A DNA stretch of 64,000 bases, from positions 19,430,837-19,494,836 of the forward strand of contig NC_031498.1 in assembly GCF_000237925.1 (NCBI RefSeq). Direction: 5' to 3'. The DNA comes from Schistosoma mansoni. Lineage: Eukaryota; Platyhelminthes; Trematoda; Strigeidida; Schistosomatidae. Positions 1-8,751 of this stretch are shown piece after piece. The notes beneath the pieces were generated by a model that was not told where the DNA came from, ran no database searches, and saw only the letters and a list, made by a program, of their open reading frames with translations. The position numbers were made by a program, and so were the translations under genes. Numbering within the stretch: the first letter of the stretch is position 1; every line of letters starts with the position of its first letter.

Positions 1-408
1 TTTTGTTATGAGCTTTATTTTGACCTATAGACTATTATTATACGATTTCCCATTCCTCAGTTATCCCCAGTCTATTGATTACTGTTCCCCCTATTCACAG
101 TCACTTTTGGCTAAATATTGTACAAATGTTATTTTCTATTTTATGGTACGATATGGTCAGTTTGATTGGTATTTAAACCCAGTATGTTTGTGAATAATGA
201 TTCATATTGCCGAGGCTGTTATTGGTGTTCTGGACTTAACTGGCTGGGCTAGGCAGAAAGCAGGACTGATAAGTACTTAAGACTGCTCATACGACTTTTG
301 TGTATCAATGGGTGGTCAATAAATTCACTTCTCTCTGATAGGCGGTCTTATAACTTCATATGTCAACCAGGGCACGCACGCACTCACGCGATATAACAGA
401 GAGTATAT
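1..408 (+). mobile_element. Possible LTR remnant, cut by window edge
   Basis: This stretch is richer in G+C than the DNA that follows. It has a TATA-like TATTTAAA near 170 and an AATAAA polyadenylation signal at 318-323, an arrangement typical of the U3-R-U5 part of a retroviral-type LTR. A 61-codon reading frame at 8-193 is open but looks incidental. No second LTR or coding region is visible because the window starts here. It could instead be the 3' end of another retroelement or unique DNA. Confidence 0.3.
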
Positions 409-1773
409 TTACTTTTATGATCATAATCAAGATTTTTTTGGTATTGATGTATGAATGAGTGTTGTATCTGCCATCCTACTACTTATACTTTATAATTGAA
501 AACTACTGTAATTATCTAACTTAAGGCAAGAACACAGAAGACTAGCCCATATAAAAATTTGTTGACTCCTGAAAATATATCATCATTAATCTTTAGTACA
601 CTCATCTACACTTGATGATCAGTTGATAAATATCATATATAGACGAAAGAAATACATAAAGCTACTTTAAAAAAACACACAAAGTTCACTAGAAATCATT
701 ACAAAGAATACAATTGTCACGTCTGTTGTATTGAGTGAAATGCACACTGAATTGATAAGAGAATACTAATCTGAAATAACATCACACTGAATGAGGGTTT
801 ACACTTGTCATACCGGACATAATTCATAGTGAATCAATAGAAAAGCAGTTACCTACACTATTGTCACATTTTGATCTCGTTATATAAATTGGATATTTTT
901 CATTACGTAAACTTGTACAATTTATCCTTCAAATCGATCCTCCTTATTCCTTTTGTCCCATGAATTGTGGACCAATATTGACTGGATATTGAGATTGTTA
1001 AGTTTAGTCTGTGAATGTCTAATTAATGTTTATAGGAAGAGGACTATCTATTCTGTTATGTTTAATCGTAAGTAATAACATTTTACCTTAGAGTTGTTTT
1101 GGAATTCTTTTAATAAAGCTTGCAAGCACAACAAAACTAAAGCGGTTTTGTGAAAATTTTTGTGCTGTTTAAGGATTGTTTTCTTTTTAATCTAGTATTA
1201 GTTGGCTACTTATTGCTCTATAGTTTCCAATGTTTCTCAAGTTGATATCACCTTATGATAAAGCTCATTTCTTCGAAAAAAAATAGTATACCACATTTCT
1301 ATCGTTTATCGATTTCTAAAATTTTTCATTCATTATCGATCTAATTCCTTTAGTGACTGATAGTGAATGAACTGAAATATAACTTTACTTTCTGGTTCAT
1401 TATTCTAGTCAAACTGTAAGAGATTTAGAGGCTATTCAAAGGTCACTGTTTTATTAAATAAAGCAACGCTAATTGTTTTCTTAAGTTTTATAATATGAGG
1501 GTAATCCAACTACTCTAAGCCGGTTAATTAGTATGAAGTTAGTTCAAAAAGATTTCAGGCAACTACCAATCAGTTGTCAAGAATATATTAAAAAGGCAAA
1601 GTTATTAAGTGAAATGTTTTGAATCTGATGTCCATATTTTACTAATATAACTCTACTTGAAATCCATTTGTATGTATAGGGTTGCGGAAATTGTTAAGTT
1701 TTACTGAAATCATGAACCGACCAATTTTAGACTAGAACAATTCAAGCAAATTTATTACAAATAATTAATTTAT
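409..1773. other. AT-rich intergenic DNA, nothing recognised
   Basis: No reading frame of useful length, no clear splice-flanked exon and no repeat shared with the rest of the window was seen. Confidence 0.5.
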
Positions 1774-2128
1774 CATATGCTCACTAGTGACTGGTTCCAT
1801 GAGGTATTTCCTGGAGTTCTAGTGAGAAACAGTAAACAGTAGTGCTCAACCAGGTCTGTTGGGAGATATCAACTCACTGAAGACATTAGTGAAATGGTTG
1901 CTCAACTTCGTGGATTGGTTGAAGTTAGACATTAATACCGTTGGATGCCGGCTCAGTGGTCTAGTGGTCAAGTGCTCTGGAACGAGACTGGTAGGTCTTG
2001 GGTTCGAATCTCCCGAGGCGGGATCATGGGTGCGCATTGCTGAGGAGTCCCACAATACGACGAAACGGCCGTCCAGTGTTTCCAGGTTTTCCATGGTGGT
2101 CTAACTTCAATTGACTCATGATTTCAAG
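1774..2128 (+). mobile_element. Sm-alpha-like hammerhead SINE, copy 1
   Basis: A tRNA-derived short interspersed element. A tRNA-like segment at about 1943-2025 has an A-box-like TGGTCTAGTGG near 1957-1967 and a perfect B box GGTTCGAATC at 2001-2010, the internal RNA polymerase III promoter. A hammerhead ribozyme follows at 2035-2078, then a tail ending with CTCATGATTTCAA. The 5' part shares the CATATGCTCACTAGTGAC start with the minus-strand copy at 5.6-5.9 kb. SINEs with hammerheads are established for schistosomes (Sm-alpha family). It encodes no protein and would depend on another element's reverse transcriptase. Confidence 0.85.
2035..2078 (+). ncRNA. Hammerhead ribozyme (SINE copy 1), probably functional
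   Basis: The core CTGAGGA (CUGANGA consensus) is at 2040-2046 and GAA at 2062-2064. Stem I is CATTG/CAGTG (2035-2039 with 2074-2078, one G-U pair). Stem II is GTC/GAC. Stem III is short, ACGGCCGT, ending in the GUC cleavage triplet at 2071-2073. All catalytic positions look intact, so self-cleavage after 2073 is expected. Stem II is only 3 bp, one base pair shorter than in the copy at 5.6 kb, and may lower activity. Confidence 0.8.
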
Positions 2129-2429
2129 TATATATAAAAATAATTAATTATTCCATAAAACAATACATCAGCTGGGAACTTTCAATGTTCAGTAGATAGA
2201 AATAAATAACTTTTTATCTTGTAAATTGTTTATTTTTTGTAATGGATCATAAGAAAGGGTTTTGCACAATTTATGCTTACCATAAAGTTTATAAAACAAT
2301 TATAAATGTATGTATACATTATAGCTATGGGATTCACCTTTGACAACTGATATTCATAAAATGCGGTAAAGTGTTTATTTAGTACATATCTACTTGTGAG
2401 TTTATAAGTTGTTCTTCAATCTATTTTGT

Positions 2430-2763
2430 TTATCGATAACATACACAACAATGATTACATGCATCTGAACAGGTTTTCTTTTCTATCACTCCAATTTGTT
2501 GTGCTTCATAATGCATTTGGCATGCTATACAACCATTACAGAAACATAGTTGACAGCAATCTTTGCATCCATCACCCTAAAATTATAAAATAGATCAAAT
2601 AATCAATTCATTCAGTGTATACATACATATATAAAAAATAGTATGAAAAGATTAGTTCAGGATCCTATTCAATTAGAACTGAAACCGATGGTTATCGATG
2701 CGATGAAATAGTATTTCATTATTTATATTGTAGTATTTCCTTCCTCACCTTGGCTGACCACAT
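2430..2763 (-). CDS. Cysteine-rich small protein, 3' end (micro-exon + terminal exon)
   Basis: The terminal exon (2576 down to 2430) is preceded by an acceptor TTTTAG and encodes 48 residues with 12 cysteines before TAA. The cysteines fall in two clusters, CKDCCQLCFCNGCIAC and CSDACNHCCVC, separated by a hydrophilic linker. Upstream on the same strand, 2763-2749 is a 15-nt segment flanked by TTTTTATATAG and the donor GTGAGG. It would add M-W-S-A-K in frame and leave a 172-bp intron. Symmetric micro-exons are a hallmark of schistosome micro-exon genes encoding small secreted proteins. No signal-peptide exon was found upstream, so the gene is partial and its role unknown. The terminal exon is better supported than the micro-exon. 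Confidence 0.45.
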
Positions 2764-3014
2764 CTATATAAAAATCCATTCAAAGTTATTCAAAAATGTA
2801 GTGATAACAATAATGACTTTTTGTGAACTATGAAGCTAATGGAAAGATCTGAAATTGAACAATGAATTTGTTTTATTTAGTGATACTTATGGGATGAAAA
2901 AGCAAAATTACATTTTTGACTCATTATTGGCTCTTCATTAACATCACTTCCCTTTTTAAATCAATATGATGATTATATAAGGCTATATTTGTTTTCTTTT
3001 CTATGTGATATTTT

Positions 3015-3318
3015 ATTCAGAAGGGGTTTTGTGGAGATTTCAGTATTTTCATAGTTGAAATCATGAGACTTCAAGAGATATTTCCTGGAGTTCTAGTGAG
3101 AAGCAGGGACAAGTGGAATTCAACCACGTCTGTCGTGAGTTATCAACTCACTGAAGACAATTGGTAAACGGTTGCTCAACTTCGTGGATTGGTTGAAGTT
3201 AGACATTAAGACCATCGGATGCCGGCCATCTCAGTGGTCTAGTGGTTAAGCGCTCTAGCGCGAGACTGGTAGGTCCTGGGTTCGAATCTCTCGAGGCGGG
3301 ATCATGGATGCACACACA
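3015..3318 (+). mobile_element. Sm-alpha-like SINE, copy 2, 3'-truncated, with TIR-like 5' end
   Basis: It starts with TCAGAAGGGGTTTTGTGGAG and runs through TTTCATAGTTGAAATCATGAG into the SINE body at about 3068. The tRNA-like segment (about 3217-3302) has a B box GGTTCGAATC and a small insertion (CATCT) before the A box. The copy stops just after the tRNA-like part, so the hammerhead and tail are missing. The 5' flank matches a terminal-repeat-like sequence seen again at 5931 and, inverted, at 6413. Confidence 0.8.
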
Positions 3319-4845
3319 ATTTATTCAGTTTAACATTGATTTGTTTCAGTTGGATGTTTATTCAAGGTATAGGTATTCTCTGTATTAAATTAACGTGAAT
3401 TATTTTTAACGTGACATGTAACATGCTATTTTCATACTAATTTCATATACGTAACTTTTTTCCAATTAATAATCAAATGAGTTTATGAATCAATATGTAA
3501 AAGAGTGTATTTTGGACTAGGGTCATTCTGTTTTTGGGGTGAATAAATCTTCAGTTGTACCAATTTTTGTGTTCCAACTTCACGTCGTAGGAATTGTAAT
3601 GGTTCCTCGTTTTTGATCATATGTAGTAGAGTGAGGGGGGCATAGCATTTAGTAAATCGTGATATTTTTACACTTTCCAAATAAATTAAAGGAAGCAATT
3701 CAGATTAAGTGATTAGTTTTTGAAATATCTCCTGCTTTTAGTAATCCAATAGATTAGATGTATGAAATTATTTAATCAACTAAAATGTCGTCTCTCTGAT
3801 TAAGGTAAGTGATGACTAACACACACCAGTAAGCTTCTCAGTAATTATAAAAAGAAGTTTTTGATGTAACCCAACCTTAAATTTTACACCGTGATCCGAA
3901 ATGTCAGACCTATTATCAGGAAGAAAAGGTAATGCATTGTGCCAATCAAATGTTAAGTGCACGCAGTTGGCCAAGAAACGACTAAGATTTCTAAGGAATG
4001 AAACATATGCTAAAGGTAGCTTGATTTTCTAAGGAATGAAAGTAATTGTATGAATTAGTTTACATAGATCTCCGATTTGTTTAGGTAATCAGAACTGTCT
4101 TCTCGCTCGTGTAGCCATTTGGGCTCGTGTATATGAAGCCTACATTTCAGTATAAGAATTAGACAGTGAATAATACAACAGTTTTTTATGGTGTTTTATA
4201 TAGATACCTAATATGTATTTGAATTATCAAATCATTAAAAAGAATGTACATAACAACATGCAACGTTATAACTTCTTTTTAAAACCTTGAAGTGTTCAAG
4301 TCAACTTCCAAGCATCATTACTAGTTAAATTGGTCAACTAGGAATAAAAGTCTGAATGATGTTTTTAAGTTATTTCTCTTATACTCTATTGAATTTAGAT
4401 AAAATTTACAGTAGTTGTTTAAAAACTTCGTCGATTAAAATAGCCAAGATATCAATAAAAAAAAAATTAGTGTTAGCTATGATTAGTTGAAAATTACAAA
4501 CCACTGTACTATATTGTTATCATTTAGATCTAAATTATTTGAATAGAAATGCAGTAAAAATTCATAAAAATTTAAATATATAATATAGATAAAAAGATTC
4601 AACTGAATTATCCAGTTTGGTCATATCTCCTTAATTCTTTTTTCAATTATTGTAACAAAATCAAACTGTCTTTTTTGTAACTTAGTAACCATCTCAAAAT
4701 AATTGGAAAATAACTCAATCAAATCAGTTGATCAGAATTTTAATTTTAATCATTTTAGTTAAGTCAATCAATCATAGATTGGATAAACTATTTGTAATCA
4801 CATTATAACGACGATAGACCATAGTCTACTAACTTTTATGTACAT
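3319..4845. other. AT-rich DNA; one short open frame of unknown meaning
   Basis: Mostly featureless. On the minus strand about 70 codons are open at 3483-3698, ending in TAA, and the composition is not absurd for protein. However, no ATG, acceptor or recognisable domain starts it, so it is not called as a gene. Confidence 0.4.
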
Positions 4846-5041
4846 ACTTGATGAAAAGTGATGATCTAAGAAGAGTAGACCACACTAGAATAAACAAGAC
4901 CAAGAGAAAACTTGAACCGATAAAATGATTATTTCAAAAATTTCAAACATTTAAATGTAGAAATGTAATGGGTACTGCAGATATCAGATCTTGTTATTAA
5001 AGTTAGTGTGTTAGAAAACGTTTTTTGTCTCAATACCATAG
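4846..5041 (-). repeat. Inverted duplicate, left copy (partner 6214-6412)
   Basis: The reverse complement of this stretch matches 6214-6412 at roughly 95 percent by eye. The differences are largely one-base indels in short homopolymers. The partner begins directly at the edge of an N gap and ends in TIR-like sequence, so this may be a real inverted duplication or a misassembled second haplotype. Confidence 0.8.
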
Positions 5042-5256
5042 TTTGGATGATTTCTGTAAGTAAAGAAAAATAAGATCTGATTTGAAATATTATTATTATT
5101 ACGTATATTGTAATGAAAATCACTCGTAATTCAAGTAGTTAAAATCTACATTAGATTCTTCTAACATTTCTGTCAAGAAAATTAAGTCAGAGAATAGTTT
5201 ATTCTGTGTACCGTCTACTAGAATTTACTCAGTGTCACAGATATTAATTGCCTTTC

Positions 5257-5486
5257 NNNNNNNNNNNNNNNNNNNNNNNNNNNNNNNNNNNNNNNNNNNN
5301 NNNNNNNNNNNNNNNNNNNNNNNNNNNNNNNNNNNNNNNNNNNNNNNNNNNNNNNNNNNNNNNNNNNNNNNNNNNNNNNNNNNNNNNNNNNNNNNNNNNN
5401 NNNNNNNNNNNNNNNNNNNNNNNNNNNNNNNNNNNNNNNNNNNNNNNNNNNNNNNNNNNNNNNNNNNNNNNNNNNNNNNNNNNNNN
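5257..5486. other. Assembly gap (230 N)
   Basis: Undetermined bases; open frames running across it are meaningless. Confidence 0.99.
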
Positions 5487-5552
5487 TTTCAGTTTGTAAA
5501 TGGTCGACGAAGGTTTCTTCATATTCTTTAAACTATAAACTTCAATTAACAA

Positions 5553-5925
5553 TGAAACATAATTTCATAGTTGAAATCATGAGTCAATTGAAGCTAGACC
5601 ACCATGGAAAGTCTGGAAGCACTGGAGGGCCGTTTCGTCCTATCATGGGACTCCTCAGCAGTGCGTATCCACGATCTCGCACTCACGAGATTCGAACCGA
5701 GGACCTATCAGTCTCGCGCTAGAGCGCTTAACCACTAGACCACTGAGCCGGCATCCGATGGTGTTAATGTATAACTTCAACCAATCCACGAAGTTGAGCG
5801 ACCGTTTACCAGTTGCCTTCAGTGAGTTGATATCTCTACAACAGACATGAACTCCACTGGTCACTACTTCCAACTAAAACTCAAGGAAACATCCCTTGAA
5901 GTCAGTCACTAGTGAGCATATGATT
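5553..5925 (-). mobile_element. Sm-alpha-like hammerhead SINE, copy 3, near full length
   Basis: Reverse-strand copy with all parts: a 5' end sharing CATATGCTCACTAGTGAC with copy 1, a tRNA-like segment with a B box (inverted at 5689-5698), an intact-looking hammerhead at 5664-5619, and a 3' tail CTCATGATTTCAACTATGAAAT. The tail is the inverted form of the TIR-like sequence that opens copy 2. This copy shows the full architecture best. Confidence 0.85.
5619..5664 (-). ncRNA. Hammerhead ribozyme (SINE copy 3), variant cleavage triplet
   Basis: The core CTGAGGA and GAA are present. Stem I is GCACTG/CAGTGC (6 bp) and stem II GTCC/GGAC (4 bp), stronger than copy 1. The cleavage triplet reads CTC instead of GTC. 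CUC still fits the NUH rule, but the change removes the second base pair of the already short stem III, so activity may be reduced. Confidence 0.75.
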
Positions 5926-5930
5926 ATATA

Positions 5931-6013
5931 TCAGAAGGGGTTTTATGGAGATTTCAGTATTTTCATAGTTGAAATCATGAGTCGATTTCAACTATGAAAA
6001 TACTGAAATCTCC
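5931..6013. repeat. TIR-like sequence folding into a perfect 30-bp hairpin at a gap
   Basis: TCAGAAGGGGTTTTATGGAG opens the block. Positions 5947-5976 and 5984-6013 are perfect inverted repeats of 30 bp around a 7-nt loop, and the right arm stops exactly where the N gap begins. The arm sequence is the same TIR-like motif found at the 5' edge of SINE copy 2. It looks like a MITE made of little more than its two terminal inverted repeats, or an assembly fold-back. Confidence 0.75.
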
Positions 6014-6213
6014 NNNNNNNNNNNNNNNNNNNNNNNNNNNNNNNNNNNNNNNNNNNNNNNNNNNNNNNNNNNNNNNNNNNNNNNNNNNNNNNNNNNNNNN
6101 NNNNNNNNNNNNNNNNNNNNNNNNNNNNNNNNNNNNNNNNNNNNNNNNNNNNNNNNNNNNNNNNNNNNNNNNNNNNNNNNNNNNNNNNNNNNNNNNNNNN
6201 NNNNNNNNNNNNN
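6014..6213. other. Assembly gap (200 N)
   Basis: Undetermined bases, bounded on the left by a 30-bp hairpin arm and on the right by an inverted duplicate. Confidence 0.99.
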
Positions 6214-6446
6214 GGTATTGAGACAAAAAACGGTTTTCTAACACACGAACTTTTAATAACAAGATTTGATATGTGCAGTACCCATTACATTTTCTACATT
6301 TTAAATGGTTTGAAAATTTTTGAAATAATCATTTTATCGGTTCAAGTTTTCTCTTGGTCTTGTTTATTCTAGTGTGGTCTACTCTTCTTAGATCATCGCT
6401 TTTCATCAAGTAAGTACTGAAATCTCCACCAAAACTCCTTCTGATC
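6214..6446 (+). repeat. Inverted duplicate, right copy, followed by TIR-like end
   Basis: 6214-6412 is the inverted match of 4846-5041. It runs straight into 6413-6446, which contains GAAATCTCC and CTCCTTCTGAT, the reverse complement of the TIR-like motif at 3015 and 5931. The junction suggests the duplicated DNA was captured beside, or inside, a terminal-inverted-repeat element. Confidence 0.7.
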
Positions 6447-7149
6447 TAAAAACATTATTTATTTATTGTATTCAGTTTCAAATGATCAACTATGGTTTAA
6501 GTGATTTTATACAAGTGTTTATATAATAAATGTATCATATGAACTGAATTGGATTCGTTATATATCTTTCATCAATCTAAGATCCTTCTAATCATCCTTA
6601 ATTCCTTTAAACAGACTCGTTTAATATTTCGGAAACTTAATTATACAAAATAATATATTCAGAAGGTTATGTAATGGTATTTTTGTTCATACTTTTTAAT
6701 GGTAAACATCAATGTGTTCTTGTTAAGTTAATACAAAAAAATGGAATAGAACTTGGTAATAATTCACATGATTATTGATTTACTCATATTTTTTCTTAAA
6801 AATCCACTTCCAAAATTTATAGATTGACTTATTTCCAAGAATAGTCACGTACAACTTTAATAGAAGAAGAACAACGATAATTGTTTTCATAATATCCAAT
6901 ATGATTTTTCAGAGAATCACACATGTGAAGTATGCTTGTTCGTATACAAATCGACAGTGTAACAATAATTTCTAAGCATGTAACCAGTTGAATTTATGAA
7001 AAAAAATATATAATAAAATGTCATTATATTTGTATTAGGCATAATGAGTATATATATATTGTCAAAATTCTTGATTAGACTTTAAATATAATGAGCAATA
7101 CGTGGTCGATCTTGAAAATAAGATACCTTATTTTTGTTGTTTTATCACT
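6447..7149. other. AT-rich DNA, nothing recognised
   Basis: No convincing exon, RNA gene or window-internal repeat was seen. Confidence 0.5.
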
Positions 7150-7340
7150 ACATCGGGGTTTGTTGAGATTTCCGAATCTTATAGTTTACATAACTGACTA
7201 ACCTTAGACAACCACTGAAAACCTAGAAGCACTGAATGGTTGCTTCATCCTAGTAAAGGAAACCTTGACAGTAGGCACACACGGCCCTTCTAAGGTTCGA
7301 ACCCACGACATTCAAGTCTCCAGGCAAGAGCTTGGGATAC
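7150..7340 (-). mobile_element. Old, decayed hammerhead SINE remnant
   Basis: On the reverse strand a B box GGTTCGAACC is followed by sequence colinear with the SINE: a decayed hammerhead region in which GAGACTTGAATGTC and AGGATGAAGCAACC stand for the usual tRNA-like and GGACGAAACGG blocks, then CAGTGCTTCTAGG and a tail. The catalytic core is gone. A degenerate TIR-like block (CGGGGTTTGTTGAGATTTCC) sits beside its 3' end at about 7155. Confidence 0.6.
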
Positions 7341-7515
7341 AGATCAATGAGCCAGAACCTAGTGATGTCAGTGTTAGTGAACCTACCAAGATGATCAATG
7401 GGCAACATGGGACGTACTTACAAAATGCATTTTTGTATCTAGAATCGTCAAAACTACCTTTCTCATTATTTCCCACTGAGCAATTAAAAAATTTTCATAC
7501 GTATTTCAATTATAT

Positions 7516-7952
7516 TGTAGCACCACATCAACACTTAAGTCTGTTTACGTTTAATTTTGTCAAGCTCTTCAATTAGTTTATTGACAGATAGTGTCATTCG
7601 AACATTGACGATTTTTGTATCTTTGTATTATTGTTATAATATCTGTAGGCTTGATCATTTTTCATAGCCTACACACAATCCATCTTACTAGCTTAAATAT
7701 TAGTTGCTCAAATAGCTTGATGAGTCATTCGCTTTCAGTTTAATTCATTCGACCCTCAATTCGCCTGTATTTGCTTGTTCGCTCGTTCACATTAACAATT
7801 CTGCTCGAATTCGCTTTATATGCATGTGACTCAGTAACCTGTGCTGTTCAATAATAAACTGTAATCGACGGTTCGTATTGTTTTTTAAAATTTATACACC
7901 GTTAGAATTTATTAAATAATGATTATCAGGACGACTGATTAATGAAGGCTTA
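7516..7952 (+). repeat. Diverged solo LTR related to the Gypsy element at 33.7 kb
   Basis: It starts TGTAGCACCACATC, aligning with TATAGCAACCATCC of the 33659 LTR. The alignment continues through TTTTGTCAAGC, a CTCG/TTCG-rich middle, CAATAATAAACTGTAATCG with the polyadenylation signal, and ACACCGTTAGAATT near the end. No internal coding region or second LTR accompanies it. It shows that this LTR family has been active for a long time here and that the ancestral LTR begins with TG. Confidence 0.6.
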
Positions 7953-8750
7953 GGAATTATTTGAAAGATAATCTATTACAATATAAGACAAGAATAATAA
8001 CTGTGATATTGAAGATTCTCCAAGGTATATTTAATCTTATACATTTGTATGTTTGCAAATAATGTACATGATTTCTTAACTAAAAATAATAAAAAATAAT
8101 AATAGTTAAAAATGAAATGTTTCTCTGGAGTGTTGCTATGGAATATAAAAAACAATGCGGAATAAATTGGTTTGACGATTCATTATTTGGGAATAAAAAC
8201 AAACCCAACAATTAAAAGTACTTGGAATAGTTTATGAATTGAAAAACAAACAAGTTTGTTTCTTTTTTTGGATGTAAATAATAGAAATATAATGGGAATC
8301 TATTTATGATCTTATCGACTGAATCAATGAAATACTATTGAAATTCCTATTCATTGAATGAGATTCAATGTTGGTTTGTTTGTTTGTTTTAATTTTTAGT
8401 CTCTATTCTTTATATCTATTGTGATCATAGAGATTTTGTTTTATGATTTTGCAAATTTGTAAAAATAAAAAGTAACATCATATGATAATCTATTCATAGT
8501 TTTTTTATTATGACGCCTTATATTTACATTAAAAATCACATTATATATCATTATTGTGTGGCTAAAGGGTAATTCCATTCATAGTATATCAGGGATAATA
8601 TTATATACTGTCATGATAAAATGTTAGCATATTAAACTTGGGAAAATTCTTCATTTAAGATGAAATTATAGTTATTATGGAACTGACAGTCCCTTAATTT
8701 GTAAAGAATGTTAAATAAGTCTAGGAAAATTAATGGAAAACAATCTGTTG
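7953..8750. other. AT-rich DNA, nothing recognised
   Basis: No convincing exon or repeat was found. Confidence 0.5.
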
Positions 8751-8751
8751 T

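Noticed and set aside
1943-2025. tRNA gene call on the B-box segments at 1.9, 3.2 and 5.7 kb
   Set aside because: They are tRNA-derived SINE heads, not tRNAs; the segment runs directly into SINE body and hammerhead.
1846-2104. Open frames of ~80 codons on both strands of SINE copy 1, and a similar one in copy 3
   Set aside because: They overlay the tRNA-like and hammerhead parts of a non-coding SINE.
3483-3698. Minus-strand frame of ~70 codons
   Set aside because: No ATG or acceptor opens it and no domain is recognised.
5232-5552. Long open frames across 5232-5552, 5975-6262 and 46631-47290
   Set aside because: They run through N gaps; the open length is an artefact.
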